NCBI GenBank assembly: GCA_016219275.1
Contig: JACRBM010000036.1
Location: forward strand, 1 to 56,656
Length of the DNA stretch: 56,656 nucleotides
Reading direction: 5' to 3'
Source of the DNA: Chloroflexota bacterium
GTDB taxonomy: Bacteria; Chloroflexota; Anaerolineae; UBA4142
In this document: positions 42,941 through 50,841 of the stretch, piece by piece
Numbering within the stretch: the stretch's first letter is position 1
Layout of the letters: each line of letters opens with the position of its first letter
Notes under the pieces: model-generated
The model's input: only the letters and a program-made list of their open reading frames with translations
The model's database searches: none
What the model was told of the DNA's origin: nothing
Made by a program: the position numbers and the translations under genes

Positions 42941-43588
42941 ATGTCATCTTACACAAACTTTATTAAGGATTTTCCGACTCGCTGCCTTGAACTATTTGAC
43001 AAGACCTTTGATCAGACAAGAATTAACGGCAGAGAAGTCACGCTTTTGCTTTCAATTGCTACAGTAGCATTCAATATTCCATTTGAAAGACTAAGAGCAA
43101 AACCAGAAAAGCATCCAGCCGATGACGTAACGAGATATCCAGAAGCAAAGAAGAAGTTCGACAAAGAAATAAATAAATCCTTCCGCTGTCATTGGGGTCA
43201 AGGTGACACCTGGAAGTTTATCGAAGGAGTCGACGGGAAAGACATTCGCGGATGCCAAGTGGATCAATGGGCACGCCCAGAAGCAAGGGAATCCCTCTCA
43301 AACAAGAAAGAGGCAAATTCCGTGTTTAGCCATCTGCGGAATGCCCTTGCACACGGAAGCATTTTCACATACCCCAATTATTCCGGCACAAGTGCCCCTC
43401 CACAGATAGAAACGATTGTGTTTCTCCGACAATGCAGGGAGAGAAAAGAGATTGAAAAGTGCTGCCAAGAAAGAGACGTTGATCTCGATAAGTATGATGT
43501 ATTACTGGTCTCGCCTCAGGACTTTCTAGCCTTTCTAAAGAAATGGGTAGAGTTCTTGAACTCTCTGGACTTGAGTACCAGCCCTTGA
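42941..43588 (+). CDS. HEPN-type RNase-like protein
   Basis: A 215-residue protein, predominantly helical. Residues 133-138 read RNALAH within FSHLRNALAHGS, the R-N-x3-H (RX4H) motif that forms the active site of HEPN ribonucleases in toxin and defence systems. The gene is visibly AT-richer than its neighbours and uses Lys codons far more than nearby genes, a sign of transfer. The ATG at 42941 follows GGAGG by 10 nt. No nucleotidyltransferase (MNT) partner is adjacent. A terminator lies 190 bp downstream. Confidence 0.7.
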   Translation: MSSYTNFIKDFPTRCLELFDKTFDQTRINGREVTLLLSIATVAFNIPFERLRAKPEKHPADDVTRYPEAKKKFDKEINKSFRCHWGQGDTWKFIEGVDGKDIRGCQVDQWARPEARESLSNKKEANSVFSHLRNALAHGSIFTYPNYSGTSAPPQIETIVFLRQCRERKEIEKCCQERDVDLDKYDVLLVSPQDFLAFLKKWVEFLNSLDLSTSP

Positions 43589-43774
43589 CCACCAGGTTAG
43601 CCCAATGCCCGTTTTTGAGTACAATTACCTTGGATTAACAAGGGGCAAATTGCACTGGGTCAAGTCCATTCACCCTAATCGAACTGACTCAATATCTCAC
43701 AAGCCCTTGCTCAGTTCGACTGTCATTTGCTCTTAATCAACAAGGTCAAGTCCCTGGCGGAACATCAATTTGCA

Positions 43775-43808
43775 CGCCAGGTTATCTACACGATAACCTG
43801 GCGTTTTT
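43775..43808 (+). terminator. Intrinsic terminator beyond the HEPN gene
   Basis: CGCCAGGTTATC (43775-43786) pairs with GATAACCTGGCG (43792-43803), followed by TTTTT. The 186 bp between the HEPN stop and this hairpin contain no recognisable gene. Confidence 0.88.
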
Positions 43809-43876
43809 GTTTGTACCAGACCTGTAACCGAATTGATTCATCCTGGTTCCAATTTCCAACTTCCACCCTCCACCCT

Positions 43877-44599
43877 CTAATACACCATCTCCCCGCGCAC
43901 AAACGCCGCCGTTCTTGAATCGCGCGGCGTATCAAAAAATGCCGGATTGTCCTGCACTTCGACGAGACGACCACCCAGCATCAAGCCAACGCGCTGAGCG
44001 AGCCGTTTGGCTTGGAACACGTTGTGCGTGACGACGACGACGGTCGTGCCGCGCGCGCGATTGTGTTCGCGCACGATCTCTTCGATCAAGCCGACGTTGT
44101 ACGGATCGAGATTCGCGGTCGGCTCGTCGAGCAACAAGACGCGCGGTTCGATGACGAGCGCGCGCGCGAGCGCGACGCGTTGCATCTCGCCGCCGGAAAG
44201 TTTCGTCGCCGGCGCGTGCGCGAGCGCGGACAAGCCGATCGCGTCGAGCAGTTCGCTCACGCGTCCGTTCGCGTGTTCGCCGCGCAAACGCAAGCCGTAC
44301 GCGATATTCTCGCGCACACTGCCGTGGAGCAACGCCGGGCGCTGAAACACGGTCGTGATTTCGCGGCGCACAGCGAGTGGCACATCACCGTTTCGCGCTT
44401 GCCCGCGATAAATCAACTGCCCGCTCGTCGGCGTTTCCAGAAAATTGAGCAAACGCAACAACGTGGATTTCCCCGCGCCGCTCGGTCCGACGAGCGCGAA
44501 AATTTCTCCCGCATGAATTTCCAGTTGCTCAAGGTCAATGACCGCGCGTCCGCCGTATTCTTTTCTAAGCTGCTCGATCTGGTAAATCGCTTCGGTCAT
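43877..44599 (-). CDS. tupC: TupC, tungstate ABC transporter ATP-binding protein
   Basis: A 240-residue ABC ATPase: Walker A GPSGAGKS (about 38-45), Q-loop TTVFQRPALLHGSV, signature LSGGEMQRVALARAL, Walker B LLLDEPTANLD and the switch His in VVVTHN. The FQRPALL.GSV.ENIAYGLRLRG segment and the adjacent TupB and TupA identify it as the tungstate-type transporter. It starts 3 nt after tupB. Confidence 0.92.
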   Translation of the reverse strand: MTEAIYQIEQLRKEYGGRAVIDLEQLEIHAGEIFALVGPSGAGKSTLLRLLNFLETPTSGQLIYRGQARNGDVPLAVRREITTVFQRPALLHGSVRENIAYGLRLRGEHANGRVSELLDAIGLSALAHAPATKLSGGEMQRVALARALVIEPRVLLLDEPTANLDPYNVGLIEEIVREHNRARGTTVVVVTHNVFQAKRLAQRVGLMLGGRLVEVQDNPAFFDTPRDSRTAAFVRGEMVY

Positions 44600-44602
44600 T
44601 CG

Positions 44603-45301
44603 TCATCCGTCTTTCGTCGCGCCTTGCAATTGCAGCATCGCGACATTCGCAATGAACGCGAGCGCGAGCAGAACGATCCCCAGCGCGAGCGCGAGCGAGA
44701 ACTCGCCGGTGCGCGTGTTCAACACAATCGCGGTCGTCAGCACGCGCGTTTTGCCTTCGATGTTGCCGCCGACGAGCATCACCGCGCCGACCTCGCTGAT
44801 GATTCCGCCAAACGCGGCGACGACCGCGGCAATCACGCCGATGCGCGCCTCGCGCAAAACTGCCCAGGTCTCTTGCCAGCGCGTCGCGCCGAGCGAACGC
44901 ACCTGGACGCGCAACGCCGGGTCAACGCCTTGCACCGCCGCCATCGTCAACCCGGCGACGAGTGGAAAGGCGATCACGACTTGCGCGGTAATCATCGCGC
45001 TCGGCGTGAACAACCAACTCAGCGCGCCGAACGGACCACTGCGCGAGAGCATCAAGTACACGAACAAGCCAACGACGACCGGCGGCAAGCCCATCCCGGT
45101 GTACAGCAACGCGGTGATGAACCCACGCGCGCGCAGGCGCGATAAACCGAACGCTGCGCCCGCCGGCACGCCGATCGCAACGCTGATGCCCAACGCGATG
45201 CCGCTGACGCGCAGGGACAGCCAAATAATTTCCATCAACGCGGGATCCGCGCTGATGAGTAGTTGAATCGCCTGAATGAATCCGTAAAGAATTTCTTCCA
45301 T
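44603..45301 (-). CDS. tupB: TupB, tungstate ABC transporter permease
   Basis: A 232-residue permease with about five membrane helices. The coupling loop is RSLGATRWQETWAVLREARIGVIAAVVAAFGGIISEVGAVMLVGGNI (about 144-190), and GGIISEVGAVMLVGGNI is typical of TupB. The ATG at 45301 was chosen because ten further upstream codons fall in an intergenic hairpin. It lies between a YibE/F gene and tupC. Confidence 0.93.
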   Translation of the reverse strand: MEEILYGFIQAIQLLISADPALMEIIWLSLRVSGIALGISVAIGVPAGAAFGLSRLRARGFITALLYTGMGLPPVVVGLFVYLMLSRSGPFGALSWLFTPSAMITAQVVIAFPLVAGLTMAAVQGVDPALRVQVRSLGATRWQETWAVLREARIGVIAAVVAAFGGIISEVGAVMLVGGNIEGKTRVLTTAIVLNTRTGEFSLALALGIVLLALAFIANVAMLQLQGATKDG

Positions 45302-45311
45302 CGTGTAACCC

Positions 45312-45344
45312 AAACCCAAAGGGTTTATCAAACCCTTTGGGTTT
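45312..45344. repeat. AAACCCAAAGGGTTT hairpin covering a stop codon
   Basis: A perfect 15-bp stem (45312-45326 with 45330-45344) and 3-nt loop; each arm is itself near-palindromic. The last codons and stop of the YibE/F gene lie in it. Confidence 0.8.
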
Positions 45345-46464
45345 TAGCGCGTAGGACACTTGCGATGAGCGTGGTGATCGGCACGGCGGAGATCAATCCG
45401 AGCGAGCCGACGAGCGTGCGCACGATTTCTTCCGCGATCAATTCGCGGTTGAGCGTGAACGACCACGGTTCGGGATAGACCTGGAACAACATCCACATCG
45501 GCATCGCCGCGCCGATGTACGCGAGCACGAGCGTGTTGATCGTCGCCGCGATGTGATCGTGCCCGATGTTCATCGCGCGGCGGTACAGTTCGCGCCAGCC
45601 GAGCGCGGGATTCGCGTCCGCGAGTTCCATCACCGCGGATGCCTGGCTCACGATCACATCATCCAACACGCCGAGCGTACCGACGATGATGCCCGCGAGG
45701 AGTAAGCCGCGCACATTGATCGCGACATTCGCGCTTTGCAAGAACACGGCTTCTTCAGCGCCGAAACCGCTCAGGCGCGCAAAGTTGATGGCGAACGCGG
45801 CGAGCATGCCAGTCAGGAGCAAACTCACGAACACGCCCGCAAGCGACGCGTGCGTTTTGAGCGACCAACCCTGGGTCAGGTACAGCGTGACCGCGAGCAA
45901 GAGGAACGAACCGGCAACGCTGATCAAAACCGGGTCGCTCCCGGCAAAAATCTGCGGCAACACAAAACCCAGGAGCACGACGAAACTGAACGCGAGACCG
46001 ATCAGCGCACGCACGCCTTTCCAACCGCTGACGAGAATTGCGAACAGCACGAATCCCGCCGCGAGGAACGCAAGCGCACCGGTGCGTACCAAATCGGTGA
46101 TGGTCAGTGCCATTTCTCCGTTGGCTTGTTGTATCGCCATGACTAACACGTTATCGCCGGCGCGGAGCAAGAGATCATCGCTCGACGCGCCGTACTCGGC
46201 TTCGAGCCGCGTGCTGCTCTGCGCGCCGCTTGCCAATTCGATTTCGACGCGCTGGACTGGTTGGGTTTGGTTCGGCGCGACCTCCACTGACCGCGTGTCA
46301 ATCACGCGCACCACGCGCGCTTGAAGCGTTTCGGCATCCTCCTCCATCGCGCGCGGCGATGCCTGCAACTGCGTCCACACGACCAGCAACAGCGCGATCA
46401 CCATGATCAGCGCGACGAACAAGGTCGCCGCGAGCATGCGTAATTTACGCGCGTCATTGAACAT
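45328..46464 (-). CDS. YibE/F-family membrane protein inside the tungstate operon
   Basis: A 378-residue protein. An N-terminal helix (about 10-32) and a small beta domain (about 45-125, with LRAGDNVLVMAIQ) precede about seven to eight helices (about 128-370). Family landmarks are VRALIGLAFSFVVLLGFVLP, GTLGVLDDVIVSQASAVMELADANP and GHDHIAATINTLVLAYIGAAMP. YibE/F proteins are widespread but uncharacterised membrane proteins. It lies between tupA and tupB in the same direction, so it may assist tungstate uptake or simply share the promoter. Confidence 0.9.
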   Translation of the reverse strand: MFNDARKLRMLAATLFVALIMVIALLLVVWTQLQASPRAMEEDAETLQARVVRVIDTRSVEVAPNQTQPVQRVEIELASGAQSSTRLEAEYGASSDDLLLRAGDNVLVMAIQQANGEMALTITDLVRTGALAFLAAGFVLFAILVSGWKGVRALIGLAFSFVVLLGFVLPQIFAGSDPVLISVAGSFLLLAVTLYLTQGWSLKTHASLAGVFVSLLLTGMLAAFAINFARLSGFGAEEAVFLQSANVAINVRGLLLAGIIVGTLGVLDDVIVSQASAVMELADANPALGWRELYRRAMNIGHDHIAATINTLVLAYIGAAMPMWMLFQVYPEPWSFTLNRELIAEEIVRTLVGSLGLISAVPITTLIASVLRAKTQRV

Positions 46465-46620
46465 CTTTTCCTCTTGCGGTGAATTTGGTTCGCATTGTCG
46501 TCAACAACCGACATTTTGTCAAAGCAATCGAGGAAAAGATGTACGGCTGGCGCAAAGTCGTATTTTGTCATTGCAAGAAGGTCACGCCGCGTGCGGTGTG
46601 TGTAAGAACAGAAATACTTC

Positions 46621-46704
46621 TGTCATTGCGAGCGATTTTTGCCTGAAGCAATCCCCAACCAGCGAATTGGGGATTGCTTCGTCTGCACAAATCGCCTCCT
46701 CGCC
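46621..46704. repeat. REP-type GTCATTGCGAGC...GATTGCTTCGTC element
   Basis: It starts TGTCATTGCGAGCGA and contains the hairpin GAAGCAATCCCC (46645-46656) with GGGGATTGCTTC (46669-46680), then CGTC and a TCCTCGC end. Elements of this sequence type occur between genes in many phyla. A partial second GTCATTGC copy lies at 46567. It fills the gap (46465-46731) between the tupA and YibE/F genes. Confidence 0.85.
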
Positions 46705-46731
46705 ATATCCCACACGCGATTTTGCCGTGTC

Positions 46732-48036
46732 TTACTTGATCTCGATCTTGACGACGTCGCGACTCCAAAGATTACTTGCCATCCCTGGCATCGCCGCGTT
46801 GAGTTTACCGCCGTCCGCGAACGCGATCAAACAGTCGGCGCATTTGCGCGCGTCCGCGAGCGCGAGTTCGACAGTAAAACCATCGCTCGAAATTAGCATG
46901 AGTTTCGCCGCGGCGGATGCGGGCTTGGCGGCATCGAGCAACGCGTTCAAGCGCACGCCCTGGTAATCTTGTTTGCCGCTCTTGGGATGTTCGAGATTCA
47001 ACATGACGACGGGCATCGCCTTGAGCGCGTCCAAGCCCAACTTTTGTTCTTTCTCGACCGCGCCGATGAGCGCCAATGCAACCGCGCCCGACGGTGCGGC
47101 GCTACTCGATTGATTCTTCCATTCTTTCGAATCCGCGTAGAACAAGGGCGAGCCGTATTTGTCAACGCCAAAGTTGCCGATGAGTTTTTGCGTTTCGACG
47201 GACGTGATCCATTTGGCGAAATTCGTCGCCATCTCGGAATTGACGCCGGGATGTTTCACCGGATCCACCACCATCACGCCGTAGGGATTGTACAAATCCT
47301 TATCCGCGTTTTCCTTGATGTTGCCGCCGCCCACAAGCACGGTGAGGTTGGGCAATTTCGTTTGTTGCGCGAGCCAGGTCGCGCGGTCGGAAATCGTGTA
47401 TGCCGGTTTTTCGTTCGAGAATAAGAGCGTTTCGCCCATACCTTGCCCGAGCGCGTTGTACCATGCCATCTCTTTCGTCGGCGTCACAGCGAGCGTCGCC
47501 CAGATGCCCAACTCTTTCGCGTTCGTGCCGCTCTTGTCGCCGCGACTTGCGAACGTGGATTTGGAATCCATGATCGCTTTCAACGCGTCTTTCGAACTTT
47601 TCATTCCGTTGATTTTCGCCGGGTCGCTTTTGGGACCGACGACGATGAAATCGTTGTACATCACGTCGAAGCGTTCTTTCGCGTGACCGTCCTTGACGAA
47701 TTGATCTTCCGCTTTACGGTCGTGCACGAGCAACGCGTCCGCATCGCCCTTTTGACCGTTCGCAATCGCCTGCCCGGTGCCGACCGCGATCACATCCACT
47801 TGGCAATTGAATTTCTTTTCAAAGTCCGGCAAGATCGCGGTGAGCAAACCGGAATCCGCGGTGCTCGTCGTCGTCGAAAGTTTGAGCGCACACGCGCCGG
47901 TCGCGGCTTTCGTCGGCGCGACGATGGGCGCGGGCGCTTTGGTTGGTGAAACCGGAGTCGCCGTCGGCGCGACAGTGCACGATGCCGCAATCAGCACGGC
48001 GAAAAATGCAACGAACACAAATGGCAAGTGTTTCAT
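46732..48036 (-). CDS. tupA: TupA tungstate-binding lipoprotein fused to a sulfite-oxidase-like domain
   Basis: A 434-residue lipoprotein: lipobox ending in Cys20, a Pro/Thr spacer, then the tungstate-binding domain (about 50-310) with the TupA signature STTTSTADSGLL (54-65) and SRGDKSGTNAKELGIW. Residues about 315-434 are not part of normal TupA: the text GAVEKEQKLGLDALKAMP, YQGVRLNALLDAAKP, LISSDGFTVELALADARKCADC and MPGMASNLWSRDVVKIEIK is that of the small molybdopterin-oxidoreductase (sulfite-oxidase-like) domain found in many Chloroflexota proteins. Whether it binds a cofactor is unclear. GAGGAG precedes the ATG at 48036. It is the first gene of the tup operon. Confidence 0.9.
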   Translation of the reverse strand: MKHLPFVFVAFFAVLIAASCTVAPTATPVSPTKAPAPIVAPTKAATGACALKLSTTTSTADSGLLTAILPDFEKKFNCQVDVIAVGTGQAIANGQKGDADALLVHDRKAEDQFVKDGHAKERFDVMYNDFIVVGPKSDPAKINGMKSSKDALKAIMDSKSTFASRGDKSGTNAKELGIWATLAVTPTKEMAWYNALGQGMGETLLFSNEKPAYTISDRATWLAQQTKLPNLTVLVGGGNIKENADKDLYNPYGVMVVDPVKHPGVNSEMATNFAKWITSVETQKLIGNFGVDKYGSPLFYADSKEWKNQSSSAAPSGAVALALIGAVEKEQKLGLDALKAMPVVMLNLEHPKSGKQDYQGVRLNALLDAAKPASAAAKLMLISSDGFTVELALADARKCADCLIAFADGGKLNAAMPGMASNLWSRDVVKIEIK

Positions 48037-48168
48037 ACCGTTCTCCTCGATGAGTCTACACACCTTCCGAGTTCCACCGCGTTCTGATCGGGGGAGAGAG
48101 AAACGCGGTGGAACCGGCAGCGCGTGATCGCCGCGCGCGACGAGTGGACTGGCGCGCGCACGGCGAAT

Positions 48169-48187
48169 CTATATGCAATACATATAG
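48169..48187. promoter_or_regulatory. Dyad operator between tupA and the MoaD-like gene
   Basis: CTATAT-GCAATAC-ATATAG, a perfect 6-bp dyad with 7-bp spacer, sits in the divergent gap (48037-48285). It has the same arms, spacer length and GNAA start of spacer as the dyad before padR-mod (19446-19464). It could serve both tupA (-) and the MoaD-like gene (+). Confidence 0.55.
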
Positions 48188-48257
48188 TAACGCGATTCGG
48201 ACGGATTGTCAAAAAACGCGTTCGTGAGCTTGCAGAAGAAACGCGACGCGCGAGATG

Positions 48258-48266
48258 TGTTATAAT
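48258..48266 (+). promoter_or_regulatory. Extended -10 promoter of the MoaD-like gene
   Basis: TGT-TATAAT gives an extended -10 element (TATAAT at 48261-48266). No -35 match is seen, which fits this promoter class. Transcription would start near 48273, giving a very short leader of about 13 nt. Confidence 0.6.
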
Positions 48267-48285
48267 GCGCGGCGGAGGCAAACGA

Positions 48286-48570
48286 ATGCGAGTCAACTTT
48301 TACGCGACCCTGCGCCCGCTCGCGGGCGGCAAAACGATTTCGGTCGCCTTGCCAACGGCATTACCCACGCTCGCGGTGCTCCGCACCGCTAGCGAAAACC
48401 ACCCGGCGCTCGCCGCCGAAATGTGGGACGCCAACGGAATTCTGCGCGAGCATATCAAGGTCTTTATCAACGGTCGTCACTCGGCGCATCTGCCGAACGG
48501 ACTCGACACGCTAATCGGCGAACAAGACGAACTCGATGTGTTCCCGCCGGTTGGCGGTGGCGCGTGTTGA
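48286..48570 (+). CDS. MoaD/ThiS-type ubiquitin-like protein with two residues after Gly-Gly
   Basis: A 94-residue beta-grasp protein: MRVNFYATLRPLAGGKTISVALP at the start and VFINGRH, IGEQDELDVFPPVGGG at the end, as in MoaD sulfur carriers of molybdopterin synthase. Normal MoaD ends exactly in Gly-Gly, the residue that becomes thiocarboxylated; here two more residues (Ala-Cys) follow. The protein would need trimming or has another role. GGAGG lies 7 nt before the ATG. It is divergent from the tungstate operon, which fits a link to Mo/W cofactor supply. Confidence 0.85.
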   Translation: MRVNFYATLRPLAGGKTISVALPTALPTLAVLRTASENHPALAAEMWDANGILREHIKVFINGRHSAHLPNGLDTLIGEQDELDVFPPVGGGAC

Positions 48571-48609
48571 AATAACGGATCCGCGCGCATACATCGCTTG
48601 CCCACATCC

Positions 48610-48631
48610 TCTTCACATTTTCTTCACAAAT
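48610..48631 (+). promoter_or_regulatory. 11-bp tandem repeat and -10 element before the FixH-like gene
   Basis: TCTTCACATTT is followed by TCTTCACAAAT (11-bp period), and TATCAT (48638-48643) follows as a -10 element. The layout is that of an OmpR/PhoB-family activator site replacing the -35 region. Similar 11-bp repeats occur before the MacAB-type operon (268-289) and kimA. Confidence 0.5.
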
Positions 48632-48674
48632 TTCCTGTATCATCCTAGCAAATTCTCTCTGAAAAGGTGATCGG

Positions 48675-49400
48675 ATGAATGCCAAAACAGTTCTGCTTGC
48701 AGTACTTATCGCGTTGGTGATCGTCGCGGCAGTGTTCGGCGTCGCGTTTGCGACGATGCCCGGTTTTTCGTACATGCTGTTGGGACAACCGGCGTCTCAA
48801 CAACAATACGGTCCCGGTTATAGTCGTGGCATGATGGGCGGCGGCTACAATCAACCCGTCGCGCCGAATAATCCGCCAGCGGGCAACGCGCCCAGCCCTG
48901 CGAATACCCCGAGCGCGCCGAGCAATAACGCGCCGAGTGCGGCGAGCACGCCGGTCGCGCCGAGCAATAGCGCGCCAAGTCGCGGGCGCGGGATGATGGG
49001 CAGCGGTGGTCAACCCGCCGGTAGTCTCGTCGCGGTCACGTCGGATGGCAAGACAATTCCGGCGACGACCAAGTTGCCGGAAAACACGGCAGCGCAAACG
49101 GTCGGTAAAATGAATGTCGCGATTGCGCTCACGCCGTACCCGCCGGTCTCGTTCCAAACCGGCAATTTTGACCTGACTCTCACCGATGAAAAAGGTCAAG
49201 CGATCACGGACGCCAAAATCCGTCTGGATCTGACCATGCCGGGAATGTGGATGCCGCCGAGCAAACCGAACGCGCAAAATCTGGGCGAGGGCAAATACAA
49301 AGCATCTGCGACCTGGACGATGCGCGGCTTGTGGCGCATCGAGGTCATTATCGAACGCGGCAGTGAAAAATCCTCGGCGTTCTTCGACGTGTGGCTGTAA
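48675..49400 (+). CDS. Membrane-anchored FixH/YtkA-like protein
   Basis: A 241-residue protein. One N-terminal helix (5-28) is followed by a Gly/Met/Pro/Asn/Ser-rich low-complexity region (about 40-115) with MMGGG and MMGSGG motifs, then a C-terminal immunoglobulin-like FixH/YtkA domain (about 140-241: NFDLTLTDEKGQAITDAKIRLDLTMPGMWMPPSKPNAQNLGEGKYKASATWTMRGLWRIEVII). Related domains deliver copper or act in cytochrome oxidase assembly. The Met-rich linker could also bind Cu(I). It overlaps no gene but is followed 2 nt later by the SafE-like gene. Confidence 0.82.
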   Translation: MNAKTVLLAVLIALVIVAAVFGVAFATMPGFSYMLLGQPASQQQYGPGYSRGMMGGGYNQPVAPNNPPAGNAPSPANTPSAPSNNAPSAASTPVAPSNSAPSRGRGMMGSGGQPAGSLVAVTSDGKTIPATTKLPENTAAQTVGKMNVAIALTPYPPVSFQTGNFDLTLTDEKGQAITDAKIRLDLTMPGMWMPPSKPNAQNLGEGKYKASATWTMRGLWRIEVIIERGSEKSSAFFDVWL

Positions 49401-49402
49401 CG

Positions 49403-50143
49403 ATGTTGACGAGCAATTTGCTACTCGCGTTTGTCACGGGACTGATCAGTAGTTTCGGTCACTGTCTCGGAATGTGCGGCGGCTTGGTCGCGATCTACTC
49501 GGCGCGGCAAGCGACCGTCGTAACCGTGAACGGCGAGCGACCCAGCATCGTGAATCGCGCGGGCAATCTCTTGCCCTTGCACCTGGGTCGCATCCTGACC
49601 TACACCGTACTCGGCGCGATTGTCGGACTGGCTGGCTCGCTGCTCGATCAAGCAACGGGCGTGGTTGGCTGGCAAGGATTCTTTTCGATCGGCGTCGGTA
49701 TCGCGATGGTCGTCGTGGCGCTCAGTTTGATGGGCGTGCTGCCGCCGATTGAAGTCGCGCTCGCGTCGCTCTCGGGCGGCGCGTCGCCGATGAAACGAAT
49801 GCGCGGGCTGTTCGGTCAACGCAACATCTGGGCGACGATGTCCCTGGGAATGTTGTGGGGCATGTTGCCGTGCGGTCTGGTGTTTGCGATGCTCGTGATG
49901 GCGGCAGGCGCGCAAAGCGCGGTGGACGGCGCGCTGACAATGTTCGTGTTCGGGCTGGGCACGATCCCGACCTTGCTCGGCTTCGGTCTGGCAACCGATT
50001 TGATCAGCCCGAAATTGCGCGGACGTTTGCAGTTCTTTGCCGCGCTGCTCATCCTGCTGTTCGCGCTCCAAACGATCTTGCGCGGACTGGCGGCGGCGAA
50101 TATCGTGCCGTCGCTGATCCTGGGACCGGTGATGCTATGGTAA
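49403..50143 (+). CDS. SafE/DsbD-type membrane protein (sulfite exporter TauE/SafE family)
   Basis: A 246-residue protein with six membrane helices. The first helix carries SSFGHCLGMCGGL (about 15-27), the CxxxC motif of the UreH/DsbD-2 family; a second conserved Cys-containing segment is GMLWGMLPCGLVFAML (about 150-165). Members are found next to cytochrome oxidase assembly and copper genes. The ATG at 49403 begins 2 nt after the FixH-like stop and was preferred over a GTG inside that gene. Its last codons overlap the next small gene by 7 nt. Confidence 0.85.
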   Translation: MLTSNLLLAFVTGLISSFGHCLGMCGGLVAIYSARQATVVTVNGERPSIVNRAGNLLPLHLGRILTYTVLGAIVGLAGSLLDQATGVVGWQGFFSIGVGIAMVVVALSLMGVLPPIEVALASLSGGASPMKRMRGLFGQRNIWATMSLGMLWGMLPCGLVFAMLVMAAGAQSAVDGALTMFVFGLGTIPTLLGFGLATDLISPKLRGRLQFFAALLILLFALQTILRGLAAANIVPSLILGPVMLW

Positions 50144-50307
50144 ACTGTGAACATTGCGGCGCGGAAACGAAACATCCGGTCAGCAAAGTGATGGACGGCA
50201 AGATGCTGCATTTTTGTTGCGGCGGTTGTTTGCAGGTGTACGAATTCTTGCGCGAGGAAGGACTGCTCGAACAGGTGAAGGCAGAAGAGGCGAACGATAA
50301 AAAGTGA
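50137..50307 (+). CDS. Stand-alone metal-binding domain of the copper ATPase N-terminal type
   Basis: A 56-residue protein with Cys4, Cys7, Cys27, Cys28 and Cys31 (CEHCG, FCCGGC). The pattern CEHCG, a short hairpin with DGKMLHFCCGGCLQVYEFL, equals the metal-binding domain at the start of FixI/CcoI-type P-type ATPases, here without the ATPase. It overlaps the SafE-like gene by 7 nt and so belongs to the same operon. It probably holds Cu(I) or Zn(II). Confidence 0.85.
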   Translation: MVNCEHCGAETKHPVSKVMDGKMLHFCCGGCLQVYEFLREEGLLEQVKAEEANDKK

Positions 50308-50370
50308 TTTGCGTTTCGCGGCGGGAAAGTCTAACCGCGCAGAACACAAAGAGCGCGAAGAAAAAAATAG

Positions 50371-50410
50371 ACGCGGTAGCATCGCGAGGTGCTACCGCGT
50401 TTTGATTTTA
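50371..50410. terminator. Bidirectional terminator
   Basis: ACGCGGTAGCA (50371-50381) pairs with TGCTACCGCGT (50390-50400) around an 8-nt loop, with an A-run before and a T-rich stretch after. It separates the convergent copper-type operon (+) and the toxin-antitoxin pair (-). Confidence 0.85.
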
Positions 50411-50839
50411 TTTATTAGCAGTCTGTTCCAAAAGTGATTGAATCTCTTTGAGCAGACCCGGCAAATTTGGTCGAGCAAAACTCAAGTCGGGCGCGGGGAT
50501 GCGATGGTGTTTGATGTCAGGCGGAATGTGTTTATGATGGGGAAACGTCCTTGCCAACGTTTGATCGTTGGGGTGCGGGAAATCATCGTACCAGTACAGC
50601 CGTTCATCATGTTGATAGACTTCATAGCCGTACGATGTAATCAATCCTGCATCGAGGTCTAATTCTTCGCGCAGACGCAAACGGATTCCTTGCGCGAAAA
50701 AAATCTCGCCTTCGGCAATCGCCGAGTACGGGCTGGACGACCAAACCACAACCGTAGAACGCTCGACCCCAGGGCGATCAATCTGTTCGGCAATCAAATG
50801 ACTGTACGCGGCAAGTGATTTCAGCGGATTGTCGCTCAT
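50408..50839 (-). CDS. TumE-family (DUF6516) toxin-like protein
   Basis: A 143-residue protein. The text [64 protein letters not shown] (about 53-116) is the hallmark of the TumE/DUF6516 toxin family, with its His-rich PHHKH segment. Biochemical activity is not assigned with confidence. It starts 2 nt after the upstream gene, which is the expected antitoxin. Confidence 0.85.
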   Translation of the reverse strand: MSDNPLKSLAAYSHLIAEQIDRPGVERSTVVVWSSSPYSAIAEGEIFFAQGIRLRLREELDLDAGLITSYGYEVYQHDERLYWYDDFPHPNDQTLARTFPHHKHIPPDIKHHRIPAPDLSFARPNLPGLLKEIQSLLEQTANK

Positions 50840-50841
50840 GG

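Noticed and set aside
48124-48285. Longer start for the MoaD-like protein
   Set aside because: It would pass through the dyad operator and the -10 element; the ATG at 48286 has a good GGAGG site and the normal MoaD start.
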